Below are positions 1-7,617 of a stretch of DNA of 64,000 bases, one piece after another. Source of the stretch: JAGPDF01 sp964481735. Lineage in GTDB: Bacteria; Acidobacteriota; Thermoanaerobaculia; Multivoradales; JAGPDF01. Below the pieces are notes generated by a model. The model ran no database searches. It saw only the letters and a program-made list of their open reading frames with translations, and was not told where the DNA came from. The stretch spans positions 1 to 64,000 of the forward strand of contig CAYZWR010000002.1 in NCBI GenBank assembly GCA_964481735.1, read 5' to 3'. Within the stretch, counting starts at the first letter, position 1; each line of letters starts with the position of its first letter. The position numbers and the translations under genes were made by a program.

Positions 1-31
1 CATATCGCGTGCCTGTCCCGATTAGACTGCG

Positions 32-970
32 GTGGTGCGTCGCCTCCGCTTCCGAACCGTCGGACACCGACTCGCGGGGGCGGCTCTCCTCGCGCTGGCC
101 CTGGTCGATGGCGCCGCCGGGCAGACGTCGCCGGTGTTGGTGGTGCGCGCGCCGCCCGAGCTCGCCCAGGTCGCGCGCGAGATCGAGCGGCTGCCCGCCG
201 CGGCGCTCGCCCCCGCGGTGCGGCTCACCGGAGTGGGTGGCGGACCGCCGATCCCCGTCGTGCTGGCGCCCGAGCGCTCGGCCACCGCGCGCGCCACGCC
301 CGCCTGGATCTCCGGCTACGCCACCGGCGACGGCGTGATCGTCGTCCTGCCGGCGCGGGTCGACCGCTATCCCAACCTCGGTCTCGCGCCGCTGCTGCGC
401 CACGAGGTGACCCACGTGCTGGTCGGGCGCCGGGTCGGCGGCGGGGATCTGCCGCGCTGGTTCAACGAGGGCCTGGCCATGGCCGCCGGGCGGGAGTGGG
501 ATCTCGGGGACCGCGCGCGGGTCGCCCTGGCCGTCCTCACCGATGCCCGCCTGCCGCTCGCTCGGCTCGACCGCGCCTTCTCCTCCGGCAGCGCCTCCGA
601 AGTGCACGCCGCCTATGCCCTCGCCGGGGACCTGGTGCGCGAGCTCCTGCAGCGGCATGGCGAGGGGATCGGTCCCGGCATCCTGGCTCGCCTCGGCCGG
701 GGAGAACGCTTCGCGGCGGCCTTCCGCGCCGAAACCGGGACCAGCCTCGGCGAGTTCGAGGCCGCCTACTGGAAGCGGCGGACCTTCTTCGACCGCTGGC
801 TGCCGGTGATCTCGAGCTCGGTCGTTCTCTGGGGCGGGATCGCGCTGCTCGCGCTCGCCGCGTTCCGCCGCCGCCGCCGGCGCGACGCCGAGCGCCTCCG
901 GCGCTGGGACGAGGAGGAGGCGGCCGCGTCAGCCCCACCACCGCAGGACGACGAGCTCGAGGAACGCTAG
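32..970 (+). CDS. Secreted/anchored gluzincin-type metallopeptidase-like protein
   Basis: This is a 312-residue protein starting at GTG (two GTG codons in tandem). A hydrophobic signal segment at residues 14-30 suggests export. A zinc-peptidase motif HEVTH lies at 124-128, followed by WFNEGLAMAAG with a glutamate near 146, the HExxH...NE layout of peptidase MA-like gluzincins. Near the C terminus a membrane span (WLPVISSSVVLWGGIALLAL) is followed by an arginine cluster and an acidic tail, so the peptidase domain should sit in the periplasm with a cytoplasmic tail. The substrate cannot be told. It lies alone before acpS with a 132-base gap, and the 5' end is only 31 bases from the window edge, so a longer upstream start cannot be excluded. 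Confidence 0.75.
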   Translation: MVRRLRFRTVGHRLAGAALLALALVDGAAGQTSPVLVVRAPPELAQVAREIERLPAAALAPAVRLTGVGGGPPIPVVLAPERSATARATPAWISGYATGDGVIVVLPARVDRYPNLGLAPLLRHEVTHVLVGRRVGGGDLPRWFNEGLAMAAGREWDLGDRARVALAVLTDARLPLARLDRAFSSGSASEVHAAYALAGDLVRELLQRHGEGIGPGILARLGRGERFAAAFRAETGTSLGEFEAAYWKRRTFFDRWLPVISSSVVLWGGIALLALAAFRRRRRRDAERLRRWDEEEAAASAPPPQDDELEER

Positions 971-1102
971 TCGGCGCCTTCGGCGCGACCTACCCGAAAG
1001 GTCGGGGACGGATTCACGACCTGGCAGGACAATCGAAGCCAGGCCCCGGGCCGACAACTGAAGCAGGGACGTTCCACGAGCCGACTCGGGGCGGGAGTCG
1101 CC

Positions 1103-1486
1103 ATGCTCGTGGGCCTCGGGATCGACGTGGTCGGAGTCGCACGCATCGCGCGCGCGCTCGAGGCCGATCCCGACGCGCTGCCGCGCCAGCTGCTGGTCGC
1201 CGAGGAGCGGGTCGCCTGGGAGCGCCTGCCGCTCGCCCAGCGTGCCCGGCACCTCGCGGCCCGCTTCGCCGCCAAGGAGGCGGCGATCAAGGCGCTGGCC
1301 GCCGGACCGGGTGATCTCGGCTACTTTCGCGAGATCGTCGTCGAGGCCGCGCCGGGCGCCCGTCCGGCGCTCGGCCTCCGCGGCCGGATGGCGCGCCTCG
1401 CCGCCGAGCTCGGGGTTCGCCGCACCCACCTCACCCTTACCCACACCCGCGATCTCGCCGCCGCGGCGGTCGCCCTGGAGAGCTGA
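1103..1486 (+). CDS. acpS: Holo-[acyl-carrier-protein] synthase
   Basis: The 127-residue length is normal for AcpS, which moves 4'-phosphopantetheine from CoA to the serine of acyl carrier proteins in the cytoplasm. The family motifs are present: the magnesium-binding LGIDVV near the N terminus (Asp8) and RFAAKEA with Glu59, plus a C-terminal THTRDLAAA segment. A GGGAG stretch just upstream supports the ATG. It starts a plus-strand run that includes a dedicated acyl carrier protein at 3250, the likely substrate of this enzyme, though it may also serve fatty-acid ACP. Confidence 0.9.
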   Translation: MLVGLGIDVVGVARIARALEADPDALPRQLLVAEERVAWERLPLAQRARHLAARFAAKEAAIKALAAGPGDLGYFREIVVEAAPGARPALGLRGRMARLAAELGVRRTHLTLTHTRDLAAAAVALES

Positions 1487-1539
1487 GCGACCATGCCACG
1501 ACGCACCTCGCCCGCAGCCATCGCATCCCGGGAGGCTCC

Positions 1540-3240
1540 ATGAGCTCGCTCCTGCTCGCCGCCCCGCCGCAGAACGCCGCCGTCTGGGAGTCGGCCGCGA
1601 GCGCCCTCGGATGGCGTGCCGGCGAACCGCTCAACATCGGCTGGCACTGCACCGACCGCCTCTGCAAGCTGGGTCTGGGCAACCACCCGGCGCTCCTCTG
1701 GGAGGACCACCTCGGCCACGAGCGCACCTACACTTTCACCGAGCTGCGGCGGGCGACCGACGCTTTCTCCGCGGCGCTCCTCGACCTGGGACTCGTACCG
1801 GGCGACCGGATCTGCCTCTTCCTCGACCGCGTCCCCGAGCTCTACCTGGGATTCCTCGCCATCCTGAAGATGGGCGGTATCGCGCAGCCGCTCTTCTCGG
1901 CCTTCGGCGAAGATTCCCTCTGGACGCGCCTCGAGGACGCCGGCACCGCGGCCGTGGTGACCCAGCGCAAGCACCTGGCGAAGGTGCGTCGCATCCGCGC
2001 CCGGCTGCCGGCGCTGCGCCGGGTGCTGGTGGTCGACGCCGGGGATCTCGCGCTCCAGCCGGGTGAAGTGGAGCTCGCGGTCGACACGCTTCCCGCGCCG
2101 GCGCACTTCGCGGTGCAACGGACGTTCGCCGAGACCCCGTCCGTGCTGCACTACACGTCGGGCACCACCGGCCAGCCCAAGGGCGCGCAGCACGTGCACC
2201 TCTCACTGCTCGGCCAGTTCGAGACCGCACGCGGGGTGCTCGATCTCGCGCCGTCCGACGTCTACTGGTGCAATGCCGACCCCGGCTGGGTCACCGGCAC
2301 CTCCTACGGCATCATCGGCCCCTGGGCCAACGGCGTCACCCAGGCGGTGCTCGACGCCGGCTTCAACTCCGAGCGTTGGTACGGCTTCCTCGAGCGGCGG
2401 CGGGTGACGGTCTGGTACTCGGCGCCGACCGCGATCCGCCTGCTGCTGCGCGACGGCGCGCAGCTCGCCGGGAGCTTCGACCTCTCCGCGCTGCGCCACC
2501 TGGCGAGCGTCGGCGAACCGCTCAATCCCGAGGCCGTCTGCTGGTCGCGCGACACCTTCGGCAAGGCCTTCCACGACACCTACTGGCAGACCGAGACCGG
2601 AGCGATCGTGATCGCCAACCTGCCCGGGATGCAGATCCGCCCGGGCTCGATGGGGAAACCGGTACCCGGCGTGACCGCGACGGTGCTCGACCCCAAGAGC
2701 TCTCGCCCGCTCGACGCTCCCGGGAAAGTGGGGATCATCGCGTTGCGGCCCGACTTCCCGTCGATGATGCGCTCGTACTGGCGGCGGCCCGAGGCCTACG
2801 CCAGCAAGTTCCGCGACGGCTGGTACCTGACCGGTGACCGCGCATCGATCGACGACGACGGCTACTTCTGGTTCGTCGGCCGCGACGACGACGTGATCAA
2901 CACCGGCGGACACCTGGTGGGTCCCTTCGAGATCGAGTCGGCGATGCTCGAGCATCCGGCAGTGGCCGAGTCCGCGGCCGTCGCCAAGCCCGATGCGGTG
3001 AACATGGAGGTCGTCAAGTCCTTCGTGGTGCTCAAGCCCGGCTTCTCGCCGAGCGACGACCTCGAGCTCGAGATCATGAACTCGCTGCGGCGGCGCCTCT
3101 CGCCGCTCGCGATGCCGCAGGAGATCGCCTTCGTGCCCGGGCTGCCCAAGACGCGCAGCGGCAAGATCCTCCGCCGCGTGCTGCGCGCCCGCGAGTGGGG
3201 CGAGCCGGAAGGCGATCTCTCGACGCTCATGGACGACTAG
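1540..3240 (+). CDS. AMP-forming acyl-CoA (or acyl-ACP) synthetase, AcsA-like
   Basis: This 566-residue adenylate-forming enzyme activates a carboxylic acid to acyl-AMP and transfers it to a thiol. The ATP loop YTSGTTGQPKG is at about 205-215, followed by YWQTETG, the GWYLTGD hinge region and the C-terminal PKTRSGK with the catalytic lysine near 542. NADPGWVTGTSYGI resembles AcsA/medium-chain acyl-CoA synthetases rather than classical long-chain ligases. A GGGAGG site sits just upstream of the ATG. Only 9 bases separate it from a stand-alone ACP gene, so the acceptor thiol could be ACP rather than CoA. Chain length is not readable from the sequence. Confidence 0.85.
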   Translation: MSSLLLAAPPQNAAVWESAASALGWRAGEPLNIGWHCTDRLCKLGLGNHPALLWEDHLGHERTYTFTELRRATDAFSAALLDLGLVPGDRICLFLDRVPELYLGFLAILKMGGIAQPLFSAFGEDSLWTRLEDAGTAAVVTQRKHLAKVRRIRARLPALRRVLVVDAGDLALQPGEVELAVDTLPAPAHFAVQRTFAETPSVLHYTSGTTGQPKGAQHVHLSLLGQFETARGVLDLAPSDVYWCNADPGWVTGTSYGIIGPWANGVTQAVLDAGFNSERWYGFLERRRVTVWYSAPTAIRLLLRDGAQLAGSFDLSALRHLASVGEPLNPEAVCWSRDTFGKAFHDTYWQTETGAIVIANLPGMQIRPGSMGKPVPGVTATVLDPKSSRPLDAPGKVGIIALRPDFPSMMRSYWRRPEAYASKFRDGWYLTGDRASIDDDGYFWFVGRDDDVINTGGHLVGPFEIESAMLEHPAVAESAAVAKPDAVNMEVVKSFVVLKPGFSPSDDLELEIMNSLRRRLSPLAMPQEIAFVPGLPKTRSGKILRRVLRAREWGEPEGDLSTLMDD

Positions 3241-3249
3241 GAGGTTGAC

Positions 3250-3540
3250 ATGGCAGACGTCGCAGAAGACCCCGAGTTGCGGGAGTTGCAGCAGGCGATC
3301 CTCGATTACGTGACCCGCGAGTACCTCGAGGAGGGGCAGCAGCTGCCTCGCGGCGCCGAGACGCCGCTCATCTCGAGCGGCATCGTCGACTCGTTCTCGA
3401 TGGTGTCGCTCAAGCGCTTCGTCGAGAAGAAGTACGCCGTCCAGATCCCCGATGCCGAAGCCACTCCGGCAGCGTTCGACACCGTCGCCGGGATCGCCCG
3501 GCTGGTGGCCCGCCGGCGCGCCGTGGCCGTTCCGGCCTGA
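3250..3540 (+). CDS. Acyl carrier protein, stand-alone
   Basis: This 96-residue acidic protein has the phosphopantetheine attachment motif SGIVDSFSMVSL, with Ser48 as the expected carrier residue. DSF replaces the more common DSL. The segment after it, EKKYAVQIPD, is the usual helix II/III region of ACPs. Its ribosome binding site overlaps the TAG stop of the synthetase gene, which indicates tight co-transcription and probably coupled translation. It is unlikely to be the housekeeping fatty-acid ACP, because no fab genes are nearby; a role as dedicated carrier for the neighbouring synthetase and Kbl-like enzyme is an inference. Confidence 0.85.
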   Translation: MADVAEDPELRELQQAILDYVTREYLEEGQQLPRGAETPLISSGIVDSFSMVSLKRFVEKKYAVQIPDAEATPAAFDTVAGIARLVARRRAVAVPA

Positions 3541-3573
3541 GCCGCGGGATCGAGTCTCCGGGAGGATCACGTC

Positions 3574-4821
3574 ATGGCATTCCAGATCGCAGCCCGCGAG
3601 CACTACCGCCGGGAGCTCGCCAACTTGCGCGAGGCGGGGCTCTACAAGGAGGAGCGCATCCTGCACGCCCCCCAGGGGGCCGAGGTCGAAGTCGAGTTCC
3701 CCGCGGGTGAGCCGCCGCGGCGGGTGATCAACCTGTGCGCCAACAACTACCTCGGACTCTCCAGCCACCCACGGGTGATCGCCGCCGCGCATGCGGGTCT
3801 CGATCGTCGCGGCTACGGCGTCTCCTCGGTCCGCTTCATCTGCGGCACCCAGGACATCCACCGCGAGCTCGAGGAGAAGCTCACCCGATTCCTCGGCACC
3901 GAGGACACGCTGCTCTTCCCTTCGTGCATGGACGCCAACGCCGGGGTCTTCGAGGCGCTCTTCGACGAGCAGGACGTGCTCGTCGCCGATCGCCTGGTGC
4001 ACGCCTCGATCGTGGACGGCATGCGCCTGGCGAAGGCCCAGCGCGACACCTACAAGCACTCCGACATGCAGCACCTCGAGGAGAAGCTCGCCGAGCACCT
4101 CGACAAGCGCCGCCGGGTGATCGTCACCGACGGCGTCTTCTCGATGGACGGCGACCTGGCGAAGCTCGACGAGATCGTCGCGCTGGCCGAGAAGTACGAC
4201 GCCATGGTCTTCGTCGACGACTCGCATGCCACCGGCTTCATGGGGCGCACCGGCCGCGGCACGCACGAGGCGAAGGGCGTGTTCGGACGCATCGACCTGC
4301 TGACCACGACGCTCGGCAAGGCGCTCGGCGGTGCTTCCGGCGGCTGCGTTTCGGGGCGCGCGGAGCTCGTGGAGCTCTGCCGGCAGCGGGCCCGTCCCTA
4401 TCTCTTCTCGAATTCGGTGCCGCCGGTGATCGTCGCCGCGGCGATCGAGATCCTCGACCTGATCGGCGAGAGCACCGAGCGGCGCGACCGGCTCGCGGCC
4501 AACGCCTTCGCCTGGCGGAACCTCCTGACCGAGGCCGGCTTCGACGTCAGGCCGGGGGAGAGCCCGATCGTACCGGTGATGCTCTACAACGCGCGCCTCG
4601 CCCAGGAGGTGGCACGCGACCTCTTCCGAGAAGGGATCTACGTGGTCGGCTTCTTCTTCCCGGTGGTCGCCAAGGGACAAGCGCGGATCCGCACCCAGCT
4701 CTCGGCGGCGCACGAGCGCAGCCATCTCGAACGGGCGATCGCCGCCTTCGTCCGCGTCGGTGAACGACACCAGATCCTCGGCCTCACCAAGGAAGAGATC
4801 GTCGGGCGCTACGGCACCTGA
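3574..4821 (+). CDS. kbl: Alpha-oxoamine synthase, Kbl (2-amino-3-ketobutyrate CoA ligase) type
   Basis: This 415-residue PLP enzyme of the alpha-oxoamine synthase family condenses an acyl thioester with an amino acid. Strongly Kbl-like stretches are VINLCANNYLGLSSHP, SVRFICGTQD, FVDDSHATGF (Asp215, His218) and TLGKALGGASGG with the PLP lysine at 249; GFFFPVVAKGQARIRTQ near the C terminus also fits Kbl. Classical Kbl works with Tdh in threonine breakdown, but no tdh is present; instead the gene lies directly after an acyl synthetase and ACP. The enzyme may therefore use an acyl-ACP, as serine palmitoyltransferases do in some bacterial sphingolipid clusters. Family placement is firm; substrate is not. 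Confidence 0.85.
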   Translation: MAFQIAAREHYRRELANLREAGLYKEERILHAPQGAEVEVEFPAGEPPRRVINLCANNYLGLSSHPRVIAAAHAGLDRRGYGVSSVRFICGTQDIHRELEEKLTRFLGTEDTLLFPSCMDANAGVFEALFDEQDVLVADRLVHASIVDGMRLAKAQRDTYKHSDMQHLEEKLAEHLDKRRRVIVTDGVFSMDGDLAKLDEIVALAEKYDAMVFVDDSHATGFMGRTGRGTHEAKGVFGRIDLLTTTLGKALGGASGGCVSGRAELVELCRQRARPYLFSNSVPPVIVAAAIEILDLIGESTERRDRLAANAFAWRNLLTEAGFDVRPGESPIVPVMLYNARLAQEVARDLFREGIYVVGFFFPVVAKGQARIRTQLSAAHERSHLERAIAAFVRVGERHQILGLTKEEIVGRYGT

Positions 4822-4836
4822 GAAGGAGCCCTGACC

Positions 4837-5064
4837 ATGGGTACCACGCTGTTGGAACCGTTCGCCGCCCCCCTCACGGCGGGCGCCAGCGAGCTGCTGC
4901 GCGACCTCGAGGCGAGGGGCTGGAAGGTCGAGATGCGCCCCTGCTGGGTGGTCGAGGCGAGCCGCGGCATGGACGCCGAAGAGACCGTGGGCGCGACCCG
5001 GGAGGAAGCGCTGGGCCGCCTCGCCGAGCTCGCCCGGCTCTACGAAGCCGGGCATCTGCCCTGA
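4837..5064 (+). CDS. Small conserved-looking protein of unknown function
   Basis: This is a 75-residue protein with a good GAAGGAG site 8 bases before the ATG and a 15-base gap from the Kbl-type gene. No family is recognised. It has no signal peptide; a central RPCWVVEASR stretch and a helical, acidic C-terminal half (EEALGRLAELARLYEAG) are visible. Its place as last gene of the synthetase-ACP-Kbl run suggests an accessory role in that pathway, which is inference only. A short hairpin follows. Confidence 0.6.
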   Translation: MGTTLLEPFAAPLTAGASELLRDLEARGWKVEMRPCWVVEASRGMDAEETVGATREEALGRLAELARLYEAGHLP

Positions 5065-5070
5065 AGCACC

Positions 5071-5090
5071 CTGTCGCCGCCCGGCGACGG
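5071..5090. terminator. Hairpin after the Kbl operon
   Basis: A stem of GTCGCC against GGCGAC with flanking C-G and T-G pairs lies 7 bases after the stop of the small gene. There is no T-tract, so it is a weak candidate for an intrinsic terminator or a 3'-end stabiliser. Confidence 0.35.
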
Positions 5091-5144
5091 AGGAATATTC
5101 GGCCCCTCGATCCGGGTTGAGATCCGCACGGGAGGGCTCGACGA

Positions 5145-5810
5145 ATGACGAGCAGACCAAGGGTCGGCGTGATCGGTTCCGGCGTGGTCGGCCGGACGCT
5201 CGCCGCGGGCTTCGTGAAACACGGGCACGAGGTGACGCTGGGCACTCGCCAGCCGGGGAAACTGGCAGCGTGGCAGGCGACCGACGGCAAGAGTGTGACG
5301 GTCGCCAGCGTCGCGCAGGCGGCGCGTTTCGGCGAGCTCCTGGTGCTGGCGGTCCAGGGGGCCGCCGCCGAGGAGGCCCTACGACAGGCCGACGCGGCGG
5401 ATCTCGACGGCAAGATCATCCTCGACACCACCAACCCGATCGCCGCCACGCCCCCCGAGGAGGGCGTTCTCAAGTTCTTCACCTCGCTCGACGAATCGCT
5501 GCTCGAGCGCTTGCAGCGCGCTTTCCCCGGGGCCCGTTTCGTCAAGGCCTGGAGCTCGGTGGGCAACGCCCTGATGGTCGATCCGGAGCTGCCGGGCGGG
5601 CCGCCGACGATGTTCGTCTGCGGCAACGACCCGCGGGCCAGGCGCGAGGCGGCCGAGATCCTGGCGCGCTTCGGCTGGGAGAGCGAGGACCTCGGAGGCG
5701 CCGCCGCGGCGCGCGCCATCGAGCCGCTCTGCATCCTCTGGTGCATCCCCGGTTTCCTGCGCAACGACTGGGTGCACGCTTACAGGGTGCTGCGTCGCGC
5801 GGCGGACTAG
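5145..5810 (+). CDS. NADP-dependent (F420-type) oxidoreductase / NAD(P)-binding protein
   Basis: This 221-residue Rossmann-fold protein resembles NADPH:F420 oxidoreductase-like reductases. VGVIGSGVVGRTLAAGF near the N terminus is the dinucleotide loop, and LGTRQPGK after strand 2 has an arginine expected to contact the NADP 2'-phosphate. KIILDTTNPI and FVKAWSSVGN are typical of this group. A GGAGGG site 8 bases upstream supports the ATG. It follows the Kbl operon by 80 bases with a hairpin in between, so a link (for example as a ketone reductase) is possible but unproven. Its TAG stop abuts the stop of the convergent WG-repeat gene with no spacer. Confidence 0.7.
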   Translation: MTSRPRVGVIGSGVVGRTLAAGFVKHGHEVTLGTRQPGKLAAWQATDGKSVTVASVAQAARFGELLVLAVQGAAAEEALRQADAADLDGKIILDTTNPIAATPPEEGVLKFFTSLDESLLERLQRAFPGARFVKAWSSVGNALMVDPELPGGPPTMFVCGNDPRARREAAEILARFGWESEDLGGAAAARAIEPLCILWCIPGFLRNDWVHAYRVLRRAAD

Positions 5811-7184
5811 CTACTTCGCAGGACGCGCCGGCGCATCGAAGAACTCGCGGCCCGAACGGTCGATGAAGCCCTCGGCGAACTCGGGCAGGTCGGCCCGCAA
5901 GCGGCGCGAGACGTACGCCAGGCCGTCCGCGAAATCCGACTCGACCCGGCTGTAGCGGAACGGAATGGCGAGCTCGCCCGAGAGATCGTAGAAACCCCAG
6001 AGCTTCCCCTGCTGCGCCGCGCAGCGCCCCTCGCGGCAGGGTCGTACCCAGGCGTGTTCCGGCGGCACCACCCAGCGCCCGCTGCGGTCGATGAAGCCCC
6101 AGCCGCCGCCCGGAGCCTTCATGCCGCAGAGCCCCTCGCTCCACCCGGGCCGCGCCTGGCGATCGACCCAGCCGTCGAAGGCGAAGGGCACGACCACCTT
6201 GCCGGAGCGATCGATGAAGCCGGCGAGGTCGCCCCGCCGGGCCCATGCGAGCCCCTCGCGGAACGTGCCCACCTCGTCGTAGATCGCCGGTACCGCGAGA
6301 GCGCCGGTGCGGTCGACGAAGCCCCACTTGCCGTCGAGCTCGGCCGCGGCCAGCCCCTCGGCGAAGGGAAAGGCCGAACCGAAGCGCAGCGGGATCACTT
6401 CGCGACCGGCATGGTCGATGAAGCCGAAGCGCTGCGCCCGGCGCACGCCGAGGAGCCCCTCGCTCCAGGCCTCGTGACTCCCGTCGTAGGGCAGCTTCGG
6501 GATCGCCACCCGCCCGTCGAGCGAATGGAAGCCGAAGCGCCGAACCTCCAGGGAGGGCTCCTCGTAGATCACCTTGACCAGGCCCTCCGAAGGGGGCGAG
6601 ACGTAGCAGTACCTGACCGGGAGGACCTCGCGGCCGGTCGCGTCGACGAGTCCCCATTCGCTGGCGACCAGGCAGGGGCTCTCGCGACGGAGCTGCACCT
6701 GCGCGACCCCGTGCTCGAACCAGTTCACGCCGGTGTAGCGCAGTGGAACGGCGAGTCGTCCGGAGCGATCGACGAAGCCGCAGGCCTGCACCTTGACGTC
6801 GCGCTGCCCCCGCCCGACCCCCTCGGTCACGCCCGAGGGGCGGTCGGTGTCGCGGCAGGCCGGGGCGTAACCCTCGGCAAAGGGACCGAGGCGGTCGAAC
6901 TCGAGCGGCACGACGACCCGCCCCTGGCGATCGATGGCGCCCCATTTGCCGGCCCTGGCGACGCGCGCCAGGCCGTCGTCGAAGCGGGTTACGCGATCGT
7001 ACTCCGGCGCGACGACGACCTTCCCCGCCCGGTCGGCGTAGCCCCACCGCTCCCCTTGCCGGAGCGGGACGAGCGGCTCGATCGGCTCGGGTTCGGCGGC
7101 GCCGGCGGCGAGCGCCGCCAGGGCGACGGCGAGCACCAACCGACGGCAGGCGCGGAGGCCGAACAGCCCTCGGGGGCGTGCCAT
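5811..7184 (-). CDS. Secreted WG-repeat protein
   Basis: This 457-residue protein has a signal peptide (LVLAVALAALAAGAAE) and then about ten WG repeats of the type W-G-[FY]-[IV]-D-R-x-G-x-x-[VA]-[VI]-P, beginning at WGYADRAGKVVV and ending near FIDRSGREF. WG repeats form a beta-rich array of unknown role, usually outside the cytoplasm. Interruptions between repeats (for example RPSGVTEGVGRGQRD and SDFADGLAYVSRRLRADLPE) look like loops, not frameshifts. It is transcribed divergently from the two-CW gene at 7253, with 68 bases between. Confidence 0.8.
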   Translation of the reverse strand: MARPRGLFGLRACRRLVLAVALAALAAGAAEPEPIEPLVPLRQGERWGYADRAGKVVVAPEYDRVTRFDDGLARVARAGKWGAIDRQGRVVVPLEFDRLGPFAEGYAPACRDTDRPSGVTEGVGRGQRDVKVQACGFVDRSGRLAVPLRYTGVNWFEHGVAQVQLRRESPCLVASEWGLVDATGREVLPVRYCYVSPPSEGLVKVIYEEPSLEVRRFGFHSLDGRVAIPKLPYDGSHEAWSEGLLGVRRAQRFGFIDHAGREVIPLRFGSAFPFAEGLAAAELDGKWGFVDRTGALAVPAIYDEVGTFREGLAWARRGDLAGFIDRSGKVVVPFAFDGWVDRQARPGWSEGLCGMKAPGGGWGFIDRSGRWVVPPEHAWVRPCREGRCAAQQGKLWGFYDLSGELAIPFRYSRVESDFADGLAYVSRRLRADLPEFAEGFIDRSGREFFDAPARPAK

Positions 7185-7252
7185 GCCGGGGAGTCTACGC
7201 GCAGGATTGACAGATCGCTCCGGGAGGTGCAGTCTCCCGTCGAGGCCCGCTC

Positions 7253-7606
7253 ATGAACTGCTGGGAGTTCCGCGACTGCGGCCGGGAACCGGGTGGACGT
7301 CGGGTGCCCGAGCTCGGGGTTTGCCCCGCCGCTGAGTTCGCAGCGGCCGACGGCTTCCTCGGCGGGCGCAACGGCGGCCGCGCCTGCGCCTTCGTCGCCG
7401 GGACCTTCTGCGACGACGCGGTGCAGGCGAACTACCGCAGCAAGCTCCAACAGTGCTGGGGCTGCACCTTCTACCGCGAGCTGCGGCGCGAGCACGGCGC
7501 GGAGTTCAGCCTGCCGGCCTTCGCGCTCTTTCTCGCGCAGCAGAACCCCTCGGCCTACGCCACGTTCTACCAGCAGAACCACTCCGACCGCCGAACGCCG
7601 GACTGA
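7253..7606 (+). CDS. Two-CW domain protein
   Basis: This 117-residue cytoplasmic protein has the two cysteine-tryptophan motifs that define the two-CW group: MNCWEFRDCGRE at the very N terminus with CPA further on, and QQCWGCTFYREL in the second half. The cysteines (NCW, DC, CPA, FC, CWGC) suggest a small metal- or redox-binding fold. Members often occur next to chemoreceptors or as domains in them, but none is seen here. The C terminus (FALFLAQQNPSAYATFY) is helical. The partner is unknown. Confidence 0.65.
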   Translation: MNCWEFRDCGREPGGRRVPELGVCPAAEFAAADGFLGGRNGGRACAFVAGTFCDDAVQANYRSKLQQCWGCTFYRELRREHGAEFSLPAFALFLAQQNPSAYATFYQQNHSDRRTPD

Positions 7607-7617
7607 GCCGGCCCGGT

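Noticed and set aside
2203..5160. 985-codon open frame antisense to the acyl synthetase/Kbl operon
   Set aside because: A high-GC shadow: its translation is low-complexity and charged with no family motif, while the plus strand holds clear genes.
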